Source: Rhizophagus irregularis (taxonomy: Eukaryota; Glomeromycota; Glomeromycetes; Glomerales; Glomeraceae). From it: a stretch of 64,000 bases of DNA. The translations under genes were made by a program, and so were the position numbers. Location of the stretch: the NCBI RefSeq assembly GCF_026210795.1, contig NC_089447.1:126501-190500 (forward strand), read 5' to 3'. The notes beneath the pieces were generated by a model. It did not search any database and had not been told where the DNA came from. It was given only the letters and a program-made list of their open reading frames with translations. Shown here one piece after another: positions 47,795 to 59,629 of the stretch (the first letter of the stretch is position 1; each line of letters begins with the position of its first letter).

Positions 47795-47960
47795 TGTACT
47801 GCGTTAAACGTAATCCATGCAGTTTTTCTTTTCTTCCATCCACTTGCTTTTTCTTTTTTTGATTATATCGATATACCTCCTTTTTTTTGTAACACCGATG
47901 ATTTTGTAACACTGCTTATTTTATTTGGTGTTACATATTTTTATATTATACTATAATTTT
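47795..47960 (-). repeat. Dispersed repeat, inverted copy of 44070-44300
   Basis: Lies directly beside the MITE at 47309. The 92-codon plus-strand frame at 47678-47956 runs from the MITE into this repeat and is therefore not a gene. Confidence 0.7.
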
Positions 47961-49097
47961 TTTCAAATTAATGCGATGGACTCTAACGGTTGTCGTTTTC
48001 CAATAAATAAACATGGCAGGTGTTAATTTAATAATTTACAGTACGTACACACTTTTTGGATAAATTCTCTTAGAGATAATTTTAAATGATTTAGTTTCGT
48101 TAATTTATAACTATTCACACTCGCAATAAATCTCGACAGGTTTTTTAATGTATCTAAACAAATAAAATATTTAATTTTTTAACGTAAAATTTAAAAATAA
48201 AAAATGAAATTTAAAAAATATCGGAAATAAATAATATAAAATATACCAACCGACTTTCAACAACGGATTATAATGTATTTCCCTACAATGCATCCGCAAT
48301 TATTACAAAAATTATAAAAGGTTGAAACATTGTGTTTATAATTATTCTATTATAACTTTCATTTCTAATTTCTACTGGTGTGAAATCCTTTTAATTATTT
48401 TTGCCAATGAATATATTCAATATTATTAAAAGGTTTAAAGCTTACTTAAAAATATATTAATATTAATTTCACCAAATCTCTTTTTTTTTCTAAAAAAAAA
48501 AAAAAGTTTTTTAGTTGGATTGTCAACGTGGAAACAATCGGTATAAATTTGGCCTGAACCTTGATTTTTACAGTAGCATTTTTAATTGCACATAATTATG
48601 TTAATTGTTAAAAAACATATTTTATAATCTTAATAGTTACTACAATACGAGCCACCAGAATTCAAAGGAAATTGAGGAAATTGAAGTTATCATAATAATG
48701 TATAATACATAAATATAAATAAATACGGATAATCTTTTCAATATTATTTTTTTTTATTATCTTAGAATTTTTATTATAGAGTATATGGATATTTTGATAT
48801 AAATTTATAAATTTAAAATTGACAAATTCGTCCGATCGACGAATAAAATATGCGTTGATAACACTAACCATTAATGGATAATGAATATAAACACAAAAGC
48901 AATTAAAATGTCGAGCTTAATAAACAGATAAAAAATAAACAATTATGTTAATTATAATACAATACTTATAATATTACTTAATTTAGCTTACAATCAACCA
49001 TATTTGAAATTTTCATATAAAGTTTGGGATAATTTGAATAATTACTTGTTTCAAAAATTCAAATTATTCTAAACTTAAATCTTACATTTTGGTTTTT
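47961..49097. other. Intergenic stretch, no gene seen
   Basis: AT-rich filler with a T-run followed by an A-run near 48480-48506. Confidence 0.4.
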
Positions 49098-50117
49098 TTA
49101 AATTAAAAAAAATTGGTGATGTGGAAAATTATTATGTTGTTGCTGCGGCGAATAAATACAATTTCCAACTTCACTTCTTGGCAATTCATTATTCTCATAA
49201 CTATAAGTTGATCTCATTTCTTGTGAAATATTGTTTTGATCAACTTCTTGTTGATGTTGTTGATGTTGTTGATGTTGTGGATGCTGTGGATGACTTGTTT
49301 GAGCAATATTATTATTATTAGGTGACAAAATAAAGTCACAATTCTGATTGGTAGTATCTTTCGACCCATTATTCTCATGAAATAAATTTGTATGTCGTTG
49401 TGTGTAACCACCATTAACAGGGGCATGATCATCGCTTGGGAGAAGATAATACGGATCAACTTGTTGTTGATGAGTGTAATCTCCAATTGCATCTTGAGGA
49501 ACATAATTATTATAACCAACGTTGTTATAATTCATATGACTATCTTGAAATAATGATATTCTCTCAGGAGTATGTTGTGGCGCTTGTTGCTGTAGATGAT
49601 GATCATTTGGAATATTATTATCGAGTTGTTGATTATTATAGGTACCATTTTGTTGATGATGTAAACCATTATCAAAATGAGTTAGATTATCTATTACTAA
49701 AGTTGCTGAATTATGATCACGAAAGGAGTTGATACTTCTACTATAATCTGTTCTCGTATCTTTTTCAGGAACATGAAATTTCATAAAATGTGAAGGAAGT
49801 ATTATTTTTTTCAATTCTTGTTCAAGATGTAATCTTTGGTTTAAATTTAATGATTCACATTTCAAAATACTCTCATCAATTTCAATACCATTTAATAGAT
49901 TTAGAACTGAAGCATGTGAAATCAATTTGTACATAACATAAAAATTTTCATTTAAATGTTCATAAAAAAATCCACGATCGTCATAATCATAATGATCATT
50001 CAAATTGGAATCTTGCGGAATTTTTTTACATTTTATCAGATAAAAATTGTCATCATGTGAAGTATGATGATAAAATTTATATTCATTATTAACTTGTAAA
50101 GATAATTTGTTTGACAT
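49098..50117 (-). CDS. YHVTCK family protein E, long Gln/Asn/His tail
   Basis: The longest member, 339 residues, intronless. The core is divergent: YKFYHHTSHDDNFYLIKCKKI, FFYEHLNENFYVMYKLISH, SVLNLLNGIEIDESIL and LNQRLHLEQELKKIILP. Here the two half-motifs are plainly alike (FYHH...DDNFYLIKCK and FFYE...NENFYVMYK). Then KDTRTDYSRS, matching gene B, and about 220 residues rich in Asn, Gln, His and Tyr, including a run of HQQ repeats near the C-terminus (codons around 49245-49290). Such tails are typical of disordered regulatory or phase-separating regions. TATA-like sequence at about 50176-50187 on the minus strand. Function unknown. Confidence 0.85.
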   Translation of the reverse strand: MSNKLSLQVNNEYKFYHHTSHDDNFYLIKCKKIPQDSNLNDHYDYDDRGFFYEHLNENFYVMYKLISHASVLNLLNGIEIDESILKCESLNLNQRLHLEQELKKIILPSHFMKFHVPEKDTRTDYSRSINSFRDHNSATLVIDNLTHFDNGLHHQQNGTYNNQQLDNNIPNDHHLQQQAPQHTPERISLFQDSHMNYNNVGYNNYVPQDAIGDYTHQQQVDPYYLLPSDDHAPVNGGYTQRHTNLFHENNGSKDTTNQNCDFILSPNNNNIAQTSHPQHPQHQQHQQHQQEVDQNNISQEMRSTYSYENNELPRSEVGNCIYSPQQQHNNFPHHQFFLI

Positions 50118-50175
50118 AGTCCTGAAATAGGCGTAACGTTTGAGTATTAATGAAAATTCTATTAAAAAAAATGTG

Positions 50176-50187
50176 ATTATATATACA
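50176..50187 (-). promoter_or_regulatory. TATA-like sequence upstream of YHVTCK gene E
   Basis: Minus strand TGTATATATAAT, about 60 bases before the ATG at 50117. Confidence 0.4.
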
Positions 50188-50479
50188 CAGTATTTCTATA
50201 TACAAATGTTTTTTAATTCTCTTTGAAAATATTTAAAAAACAATAAAGTTTTTAAGATAATAAAATTTGAAAATACAAAAATATATACTGTATATGTATG
50301 TATATACATATATATTGCAGTAAAATTATTTAACAATTTTTTTTTTAAAAAAAAAAAAGAAAGAAAGAAAAGTTGAAAAAAAAAATAGCTTTAAATTGAG
50401 TATGGCGTTTAAAAAAAAAAAAAGAATTGAATTTAATTTGAAAATGTGAAATTCATAAAATGTGAATATTGAACAAACA

Positions 50480-50647
50480 ATGTTAATCATTTTTATAGCG
50501 TTTTTAGCGTTTTGGTTAAGAAAATTTGTGTTCCCCATTTTTCTCCGAAATGGCGTGATGTTTATTATTATTTACATTGTGTTAATGGTGTTTTGTAACA
50601 CGTCAACAAAACAAGTATGGAAATGTTTAAAAGAGAATGATGAATGA
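50480..50647 (+). CDS. Small membrane protein candidate, 55 codons
   Basis: From ATG: two hydrophobic segments (LIIFIAFLAFWL and GVMFIIIYIVLMVFC) separated by a basic linker (RKFVFPIFLRN), then a short charged tail ending CLKENDE. This looks like a hairpin membrane protein, but such frames arise easily in AT-rich DNA. It is divergent from gene E with a long A-run between them. No family recognised. Confidence 0.3.
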   Translation: MLIIFIAFLAFWLRKFVFPIFLRNGVMFIIIYIVLMVFCNTSTKQVWKCLKENDE

Positions 50648-52984
50648 TAAGTTTTTCATAGAAGAACATAATTTTTTTTTAATTTTTAGTTGGACAAAAT
50701 ACTTGTCGAAAACTGCAACTTTATTTCATATACAGTTAATACGTAGACGTTTAATTGATTGAATTAAGATCGCATTATTTCATTAACATTAAAAATTTCC
50801 GGGCGTAGTAATAGTTCTCATCATTTTCAATTGCTTTTTTAAGCCATTTTAGCTTCGATTATAGTAAAGTCTACCATTTTTTTTTTAAGCCTGCTGCTTC
50901 TTTTCCTGAAAAAATTCTTTCATTCAAATTATTATTGGAAATTATTATTCGTATTTTACTTGATGATCATTTACGCCCTCATTCTTTCAATTCGTGTCAG
51001 CTGTAATAAATATTTACATTTGTTGTACTATTTATTTACTTCATTATTTTACTTACAAACTTTGCTTGTCTACTGCGAATCAATTACGAATATTATTCAA
51101 CGCAGCTTAAATATATATATATATATTTTTTTTTTCGCTGACAAATGGATATTTTTAGCAAAAGCGTCTCGTTACACACTTGTGATCATGAGACAATGAG
51201 ACATAACAATCAAATGAGACTTTCAAATATAGTAAATTTGAATAGGTTATACATTAACTTATTGGTTGTTTAAAAAAAATATATTATCTGTTATTGTTAT
51301 AAATTATTGTTTTTTTATAATAAATAAATTCTGCCAAAATCGGATAATAATCAAAAATCCGGTTGGATAGGCAACTTTATATAAAAGTTAAAAAAAATAT
51401 TAATAATTGTTTCTCGTTAAAGTTTTATTTAAGTAAATAATCCAATAAATCAATTTTTTTTTGTATTTATACTTTGAATAATTTACTTTTGTGACTTTAG
51501 AAAATCTTTTCTCCCCGTAAAATTACGTGTATTTTTGCTGTTACTATATGTCTGTCTATACGTTGAAAGGATCTTGAAAAAGTGGTTTTTAAGGAATTGT
51601 ATAATGGTTTATTTATTTTTTATGAAACGTTACGAATAAACTATATTCTATTGTTTAAAAAATTAGCCAATGCGCTACTTTGATATAGTTAGAATAAAAT
51701 ATTTCTGGTACACAAAATGATCATTGGATTATTTATTAACGGATTTTTTTAAAAAAATATTACGCCCTCAAACATTAGTGCTGGCCAAATCACTTGAGAC
51801 ATTAAAAATTGGTTAGTCGTATGACATCATCATCTAACTAAAGCAAGGCACAACTTAAAACATTTACCGAAATTTAATATCGTTCAACGAATACTTAATT
51901 ATACAATTATAATATTTATCGCACTTTTTTTTAATAGTAATTTAGCATTTGTCTTTTAAATTTATTAAAAAAAAATGAACAAATTACTTTACTCAGTAAA
52001 ATTTTTTAAATTATGGGACGTGAGTAACATTAATCTCCACTCCGGGTGAGAAATAAATCTACTCTTTTTTTAGGAAATATACAGTATTAATTTTTTTAAA
52101 AATTTTAAACAACGGAATTAAAGTAGGGAGATTATGATACGGAATTACTGATTTTTTAACGATTATATATATAGACATTTTTTACTATTTAACAAAAAAA
52201 AAAAAGAATTTAATTCTATAAGAGAATTAAAGTAATTGATGAGATTTTGATTATATACTATAAATAGGATTTCAATTTCTTTGATTTTATACAGTATGTT
52301 ACAGTAATCTTCAATACTGTTAATTTCTTGACATTATTGTGATTCAATTTTCATAATTTTTGATTAAAGGTTTATGTAAATTTCTTTGCATTCATAAGAT
52401 ATTGTTTCTAATCGAATGAAATCCATCCACAATTATAATCGGATAAAATGAGCGTTTCATAACCATCTTTGATAATATTCTGAATAAGAGGATCATCGTT
52501 CAAATCTAACTAAGTTAACATTCCTGTACAGAAGACAACCAAATTAATATTATATGTTAAGAACAAGTATTCCGTTATCCTAACATTTGTATTAAGTCGG
52601 CAACTAGTGTATTTGAACATTATTTTTCAAAGTGGTTTTTGATTAAAATAACTTAAAGTTTGATATATGGCAAGTGGGATATAATCTTATTGTGTGAAAA
52701 TAATGAAATAGCATATAAATGTCTACATAATAACCAATTCGGACTTACTAATTGTTTAGGAGAAAGGTAAAGGAGAAGTGATGGAGAGAATGACGATGGT
52801 TGGTGATAAAAGAGGAAGAGATAAAGGAGATGGAAGTGGTATAAACTCAACAAATGATAAAACAAACGATCATTAATATTGTTCGATGAGTACAAGTATA
52901 GACGAAATTCTTAAATTATCCAAGAGCATATTTTAATATGTAAGAACTATTATTAATTGAAATAGTAAGTAGGACTCGAAGAAA
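50648..52984. other. Intergenic stretch, no convincing gene
   Basis: AT-rich with T- and A-runs. At 52650-52760 the plus strand has a short protein-like piece (DIWQVGYNL, then NNEIAYKCLHNNQFGLTNCL) with a stop between; possibly an old gene remnant. The 80-codon minus-strand frame over it is not supported. Confidence 0.4.
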
Positions 52985-53407
52985 TTAATCTTGAACCGTT
53001 CCTACTATAATTTCATCCGTTTCTTTTGAGACGCGCAGATAAAGTTCTACCATTAAGCTTTGTTCGAGTATGTATTTTTGTGACGGAGTCAATGGTGGCT
53101 CGTTATATAGTGTATTCACATCATACTCATAATTCAATAAGTCTAAAACTGCGGAATGAGATATAAATTTACATCTTACATAATAATTTGTTGTCAAGTA
53201 TTGATAAAAGAATTCATGATCGTACTCAAGATTGTCATCCGGATCGTTATGATCATATGACAAATCATCTCGAACAATTTTGAAAGTTACTAGAAAAATT
53301 TTTTCAAAAATTTTTTCATTTGTTGAGCTATGATAAAATCTTCCTTTAATAAGTGGCCGACGTTGCACAATTGTCGCAACTGTTGTTTGGTTAATAGAGG
53401 TAGACAT
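52985..53407 (-). CDS. YHVTCK family protein F (divergent)
   Basis: 140 residues from MSTSINQTTV; an in-frame Met eight codons upstream is less likely, because the decayed copy at 60606-60870 begins at the equivalent of the inner Met (MFTSSVT). Core: IKGRFYHSSTNEKIFEKI, EYDHEFFYQYLTTNYYVRC, KFISHSAVLDLLNYEYDVNT and TPSQKYILEQSLMVELYLR, ending DEIIVGTVQD. The first half-motif has lost its YHVTC signature, while the second keeps YYVRCK. A TATA-like box lies at 53487-53494 (minus strand). No membrane segment. Function unknown. Confidence 0.8.
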   Translation of the reverse strand: MSTSINQTTVATIVQRRPLIKGRFYHSSTNEKIFEKIFLVTFKIVRDDLSYDHNDPDDNLEYDHEFFYQYLTTNYYVRCKFISHSAVLDLLNYEYDVNTLYNEPPLTPSQKYILEQSLMVELYLRVSKETDEIIVGTVQD

Positions 53408-53486
53408 TGTGTTTTGGTGCTTTTTAAGCACCTAGTAAGTAAAAGGGAAACCGAATTTTGAAGAACTAAGTCGTGAATTTGTGGGT

Positions 53487-53494
53487 TTATATAG
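53487..53494 (-). promoter_or_regulatory. TATA box upstream of YHVTCK gene F
   Basis: Minus strand TATATAAA, about 80 bases before the ATG at 53407. Confidence 0.45.
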
Positions 53495-53499
53495 TATCA

Positions 53500-55288
53500 T
53501 AATATCATAATGATCGTCCCTTCGTATTACCGTATTAACGACGTGCATATCTCAACGAACTTAATTGAACTTTATTATATGCAAAACTATAAATTAAACA
53601 CATGCATTTAATTATATAATTGTGACCTGCATAAATTTTTGTTTGTCACAATTTATTTATTATAACCAAATGTATACTAACTACACTTCGCACTGTATGC
53701 TATCAGAAGTATATACAAACGAAATTTTTTTTCATGTTTCTTAATATCGTATTATTCGTATAACTGTTAATAATAAGCTTAGCTACTTGATTATTAAACC
53801 GAATATAATATATATATGAACTCTTAAAGCTTATTAAAGCTTTAAAAGAAATTTAGTTCAGGTGATCAATTTAATGATTTTCACCGCTAATAACAACATT
53901 TTTGGATTTTAATAAATTTATGGTAAACGCATTAAATTTATTTTTTTGATTGGTTGCAGTTATTTATTTTTTTTTTTAAAAAAAAGAAGAAAGCAAAAAA
54001 AAAAAAAGATTAAACATGAATGAAATCGGTTTTACATTTTTAAATTTTGGATGCAGGTTTATTCCCGTTTATCCGCTGATTTCAATATGCCTTTTATGCT
54101 TAAAAATGAAGAAAAAATTTTTTTTTTTTTCATTCTTAAACTAATGGAGTAATGTCTATTTGCCGAAATTTTTCCATGTTTATATTCTTCTTGTTTCATT
54201 ATTAAAAATTAGAAAATGTCTTTTTATTTGTCGTTTAATTGGAGTCATAGTGTAAATGCTTTCTAAAATATGACTTAATAATCAATTTTTTAAAAATAGT
54301 TATTAAAGTTTTTTTTTTCTTTGTACCATACTGTATTGTAGCTTTAACCATTTTATATAATAAATAAAAAAATTTAGGCAAATCGCAAATCTCATAATCA
54401 TGAAGATACTTTCTCTAGAAAGAATACAAAGATCAACATGTCAGTCAGATTACACAGGAGTCACAACAATGACGAAAATAGAAATCATAACAAAGAAGAA
54501 TTTTCAAACCCCTAATCACGAGTAAAAAAAATGGATGAATAAGGAAAATGTGTAACCTATTGTTAAAGGCGTGGTTGTCATTAGATCGAATTAGGAAATT
54601 AATGAAAGTAAAAAATTTATTAATGTTTGTGCCACATACTATATCATGAATTCTCTCGTTCCCGGTTTTGGAATAATAAAGAATTTTCTATAATTCTTAT
54701 CAGGTGTCACCTACTCGGGGAAATGTTTAACAAATTTACGTTAGTATTGCATTATTAATAATAAAATCTATGTATTCTTATATAAGCATCCGTCAAAATT
54801 TCCCAACGGTGTTCGGCATTTCCGTAGTTAACAAAATGCCGTATGAACGCCGTAAATGAATAAGACATTTTTTTTTATTAAAATATATATATATATATTT
54901 AGTAACGGTTCATTGCGCACGTCATTTTTTCTTTTTTTTTTAGGAGCGGTTGTTCTTGACTTCATGGACATTCCGGTAAGTAAGGAAGATTTTTTTTGAT
55001 GTTTACTTTTAAGAAACAACGTAAACTTCGTTTCTTTATCTCTCTTTTATATATTTACAGCATGTAAAATTACGACATTACGGCACTTGCCGTAACCTAA
55101 AAATAATCTACTAACGTTTATGATAAAGCATTGGTTCATATAAATTAAATATTATACTAATCCTTTTTCCTTTTTATATATATTTTTATACTGTATGTCG
55201 TAATAACATCATTTAAACTCGCCATTTTTATTAAATAGTTCAATAATTATAGAAGTTTTGAAAATATTTATCATATTAAATTATAATC
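53500..55288. other. Intergenic stretch, no gene seen
   Basis: AT-rich with several T-run/A-run junctions (about 53960-54010, 54115-54130). Nothing coding recognised. Confidence 0.4.
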
Positions 55289-55715
55289 ACTGGTCGAAGT
55301 AGGGGGATGTGCAATACATTTACACTAGAGAAATTTTATATACACGTCACATTTCAAATTGATTTACCAGTAATTTCAATTAATTCCAATTAAAGTGTAT
55401 ATTAAGGAAATTTGTTGTAAACTTGTCCAATTTCCATGAAGTGTATATGTCATTTGAAATTTACAAGTTTCTATTATATAAATGTATTTTAAATTGTGAT
55501 AAAACCTTCTTTATATATCATTTAAACTTATAATACATTAAACAGAAATTTTTTATGATATAAGAAATGTTAATGAAATTTCGCTCATATTTGCAAATAT
55601 ATAGCTAAAATATTAACAATAAATACAATAAATTATTATAAATTTTATATAAATTTTATGTATATTATAATGAAACTTCACTTCTATTTAAGAATCATAA
55701 ACTTCGTAGCCACGC

Positions 55716-56930
55716 TCAATTAAGGCAATGTATTACTAGACCTACACTAAAGATGACTTTAGCAAGGCTTTCTTTGTGAATTAAAAGAAATTTCATACAC
55801 TTTGCCAGCTGGTGAGAAAGCCTATGATCTCTAACCTCAAACTTCTTTTCTACAAGATCCCTAAACATTTGATTCAGAGACCTAGACCATCTAAAAAAGA
55901 GAAAATTGAAATGTTAGTAAAAACATTTCATTGAAATGCATAATTAGAAACAAATCTCACCAAGTTTTCACGTGTTTAAAAAGTCAAAAAACCAACCATC
56001 TGAAAAAAGAAAGATGATGAATATTAGTGATCATTCTTTGTTAAAAGAAAAATTAAAGAAAAAAATTGAACTTACGAAATCCATGTTCAAAAATATCTCT
56101 GGATACCAAAGAGCAAGTCATCTATAAAAGAAAAAAAAGTTAGTAATCATTTTTTAATGTCAAAGAAAAAAATATCTTACCGAAATCAGCCTCCAAAGAG
56201 CTGAAGACTTATCCAAATAAGAACGAAAATGAAGTTGTTAGGTTAATATTATATTAAAAAAAAAGTTTAAGAATATAAAAAAAAAGTACACCATAACCTA
56301 CGTGTCTAAAGATCCTAATGAAGCCGTCTAAAAAACTGAATTCATTAAAAATAATTTAAAAATCACTTTCCCTTTTTTTAAATTAAAAAAAAGAACTTTA
56401 AAAAAAGAATTATCAGAAGTCCATGTGTCAAAAAAATCCACGTTAAAATGAGAGAAAAAACTTCATCTTCCATTAACAAAATTCTGCTTCAAAGATCCAA
56501 AGTACCATAAGGCTAAAAAATAAAAAAAGAAAAATTTCATTAATAAAATTCTTTTAAAATAGGTTTCTTAAAGTCAATTCTGAATTCAAATAGCTTACCA
56601 AAGTCTGGAAATACAGAACCTATAAAGATTAAAAAAAGAAGCGTCAGACATTTCTTACAGATAAATGACGAATTCCTCTCAAAAGAAATAACTCACTATC
56701 CAAAAGTCTTCCACAGACAAGTCATTACCTACAAAAAAATAAAAAAAAAGGAAATTTAGTATGTTCCTCATAATTAATGGCGAAATTCTTTTCCCAAAAA
56801 TTTTACTTACTGTCCAAAAAGTCCCTCCAGAGAACATTACCTACCAAAAAAAAAAGAAGGAACATTTAATACATTTTTTATAGAAACTTTTTCCCCAATA
56901 ATCACCAATCGTCTGAAGATTCTCTGTTAC
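55716..56930 (-). CDS. Candidate micro-exon gene inside the CACTG element
   Basis: The minus strand shows a regular series of acceptor-exon-donor blocks. Exons (transcription order): 56906-56930, 56811-56840, 56697-56728, 56599-56619, 56506-56512, 56302-56327, 56181-56207, 56076-56121, 55972-55999 and 55716-55890, that is 25, 30, 32, 21, 7, 26, 27, 46, 28 and 175 bases. All have AG before and GT after; most donors are GTAAG or GTGAG. Joined, they stay open for 138 codons. Micro-exon products resemble each other (LWRDFLD, VEDFW, LYFQTL, IRIFRH, LWRLIS), as if one exon-intron unit had multiplied. The last exon is the most convincing: SLNQMFRDLVEKKFEVRD, HQLAKCMKFLLIHKESLAKV, ending VIHCLN. The 5' end is not resolved; the frame at 57233-57466 (MESGPILSCV) may belong to it. 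The 7-base exon and two donors were chosen to keep the frame. No family recognised. Confidence 0.45.
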
Positions 56931-57721
56931 CTTTAAAAAATTAAAAAGAAAATTTTAATACATTTCTAATACTAATAATGAACTATTAAAACAAAACTAA
57001 CTTGCCATTTATTTTAATTTCCAGTTCTTGTTTTATTGTAAAGTATAATTTTTACTTTTGTTTTCTTCAAGTCCAGCTATCATAGGCTTGGAAAAAATTT
57101 TATGAAAAATAATAAGAAAAAAAAAGAAAATTATAGTAAATAACGATAAAACAAAAAAAAATTCAAAAAATTGATAAAAATAAAAAGAAATCACCTAAGA
57201 GAGCACTATTTGCGAAAATGTTCAGTTGAACTTCAACTTTGAGCCATTGGAATTATTTGTTCATTTCCTTTAATTTTTGTCAGTTGTTCATACCAATAGC
57301 TCATTGATGTCATTGTTGTGAAAAAAAAATTAATGAAGGAGAAAGAGGGAAAGGAATTATGGGAAAGAACAAACTTTTTTTTTAAAGAAAGATTATCCGT
57401 CATTGAACTGCGCCTATCAGTTATTATATCATGTGATACACATGACAAAATAGGACCCGATTCCATTTTGAGGATTGATATAACATAAACTATTTTAACT
57501 ATTTTAACTATTTTTAATCACGAATAAACTATTTTTTAATTTTCTTTACATTTTCTTTTATACTCTTCAAAATAATAAACTGCAATTATGGTTTTTGATG
57601 CTTGGAATATGTTCAACTTAACCATCACAAAATGACACAAATAGCAAATACAATAATATAACATTAATTATTATTTCTCACAAACATTCTAGATTTTTTA
57701 ATATAAATTGACTTGAGATTA

Positions 57722-57870
57722 TTAGAGGTCATAAGCTTTCTCACCAGCTGGCAAAGTGTATGAAATTTCTTTTAATTTCACAAAGAAAGCCTTGCTAAAG
57801 TCATCTTTAGCATAGGTCTAGTAATACATTGCCTTAATTGAGCGTGGCTACGAAGTTTATGATTATCTCT
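57722..57870. repeat. Inner inverted repeat arm copying the last micro-exon-gene exon
   Basis: The complement of 55690-55843 with only a handful of differences, including one extra T that would shift the frame. It contains CTTTCTCACCAGCTGGCAAA and GGCAATGTATTACTAGACC (complement). The match is far better than that of the outer ends. Confidence 0.85.
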
Positions 57871-58219
57871 TTGCTTTTTTTTGTAATTTTGTAATAATAT
57901 AAATTTTGTTTTAGTATAGCAAAATTTCAATAATAGTAAGTAAATGGCTTGTTGCAAATTTAATATCATATTTCAAGTAAATTTCAAGCTATTATATGCG
58001 TAATAAACATTGATATTAAATTTAATTAAAATTTATTTAGAATTTATACATTATAATTAGCGAATTAGTTTTAAAATCATAAAATTTACAATAAATTTTA
58101 CCCGTTTCAATCTATAAATTAAATTTGATGGAGATTTCTTAAGCGTAATTGAGATCAACAAATGTATAAGCTATTTATGGGCAATAAACTTCATGCAAAT
58201 CATCCCACTTCGACCAGTG

Positions 58220-58999
58220 AATGTAACAATTACTACCGTAAAGTTCTGTATTTTTCTATGTAAATACTAAATAGTATCCATTCTGGATTCGAAGAAGTTT
58301 TAAACTTTTGTATAATGTAAATATGGAATATGAATGATATGTAATTATTGCAGAATTCTGTGTACGTTGCAGGTCAATTATAGCTGGTATCGTCCTGTTA
58401 CAGGACTCCTGTAATTAAGCAATTCGTATGGGGTAGCACGATTCTGAAAACAATGATAAAATTTGCAAGAATCTGAATTCAAATTTAAATTGAAAAAGAG
58501 CGAATTTGTCATATAAATTCATTTAAAAATTAAAATGTTTTTTTTTTAAGGGTTTTATTGAATATTAATGTAGGTTAAATTTAAAATTAATATCGTGAAT
58601 AATTGTTGGATTATTTTGGCCATAAATTTCGTTTTATTTATATATTAAGAAGTAAATCTAGAAAAGTAGGAATATTGTAGTTCATCTTTATAATTTTTTC
58701 AAGGCCATAATTTATTACATAAAGTTGACTAAAGTACCCCATAGTATTGTATCATACTCATAAATTTGGTGCAGAAGACCCGGGTATTATACATGAAGAG
58801 TTCATTGTATGTAATTTGTATGGTACCCGGTATTATTCATAAATTAAATATAACCAGCCCATACTCAACAAATCTTGTACTCCTTCTTAGACCAAAGTAC
58901 CCCTAAAGTATAGAACTCCTGAATTGTATTATACCCAGGTATCTTAGCCAACCGTTTACGATAAGTTAAATAACTCAATGTGATAACGCACATTTTTTG
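58220..58999. other. Intergenic stretch, no gene seen
   Basis: AT-rich. ACCCGGGTATTATACATGAA and ACCCGGTATTATTCATAAA at about 58789 and 58827 are short direct repeats. Confidence 0.4.
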
Positions 59000-59134
59000 T
59001 TAAACATGTAAAGTAGAGCTTTGTAGACTAGATTTCTTTTTTTTTCGTTGTGGAGACAATGGTATCTCGTTATTATAGTACGTATTTAAGTCAAATCCCT
59101 ATATATATTAATCATGTTGGATTAAGATAATTTT
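59000..59134 (-). pseudogene. YHVTCK family fragment
   Basis: The minus strand reads NIYRDFDLNTYYNNEIPLSP then QRKKK and a stop, preceded by a broken equivalent of the KLLSH...LN block. This corresponds to the NKEIY-RDFD-N and SYQKLNLE part of the intact members, closest to the style of gene F (DVNTLYNEPPLTPSQ). No start, half-motifs missing. A dead copy. Confidence 0.6.
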
Positions 59135-59629
59135 AAAGCATTGGGACAAGCTTCGTTTGTTTTTTTAGAATATTAAAATTATTTAAATTTATTTTATTAT
59201 CGAGTGAACAGGAATCAGTGCAGACTGCGTAAAATAGTACATGATTAACCAACCCGCTGGTAACCCAACGGGCTGGTGGAAAAATCATTTAAATTGAATC
59301 ACAGTTCACAGGAAACGTGGTTTTTTTCGTTCGAAATTAATCGCATGATACAATTAATTTCATTGGCTATTCGTGTTGATTTACCCGACACTTTTCTGCC
59401 CCACGTGATTTTTGTGATGCTTTTTGTGTAACATTTATCTGAGAAAAATTTTAATTGCAAGTTTTTTTCGCTTCTCGCACTTTTAAAATAATAAATAAAA
59501 AATCACATTTTCATATTTTATAGTTTAAGTATAAAAAATACTAAAATTTTATGTTTTTAAATTTAAATTATTTACTTTCTATAAAACAATAAAAATACGC
59601 TTTATTGATAAAATGATAAATAATACCAA

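Larger units (their letters stand above)
55289..58219. mobile_element. CACTG-ended (CACTA-like) element, 2931 bases
   Basis: The ends CACTGGTCGAAGTAGGGG and the complement CACTGGTCGAAGTGGGAT are inverted repeats, and AAT flanks both sides (55286-55288 and 58220-58222). CACT(A/G) termini with a 3-base duplication fit the CACTA/EnSpm group. Inside the ends, about 400 bases of AT-rich sequence lead to a second, much better inverted repeat of about 145 bases (55690-55843 against 57722-57870). Between those lies the micro-exon candidate gene on the minus strand. Confidence 0.85.

Noticed and set aside
47678-47956. 92-codon plus-strand frame
   Set aside because: It starts inside the 8-base-duplication MITE and runs into a dispersed inverted repeat, so it is a chance frame over two transposon pieces.
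49121-49732. Several frames overlapping gene E on both strands
   Set aside because: They read the CAA/CAT repeats of the gene E tail in other frames (poly-Val-Asp, poly-Ile-Asn).
52653-52895. 80-codon minus-strand frame rich in Leu, Tyr and Ser
   Set aside because: Low-complexity reading; the plus strand of the same stretch looks slightly more protein-like.
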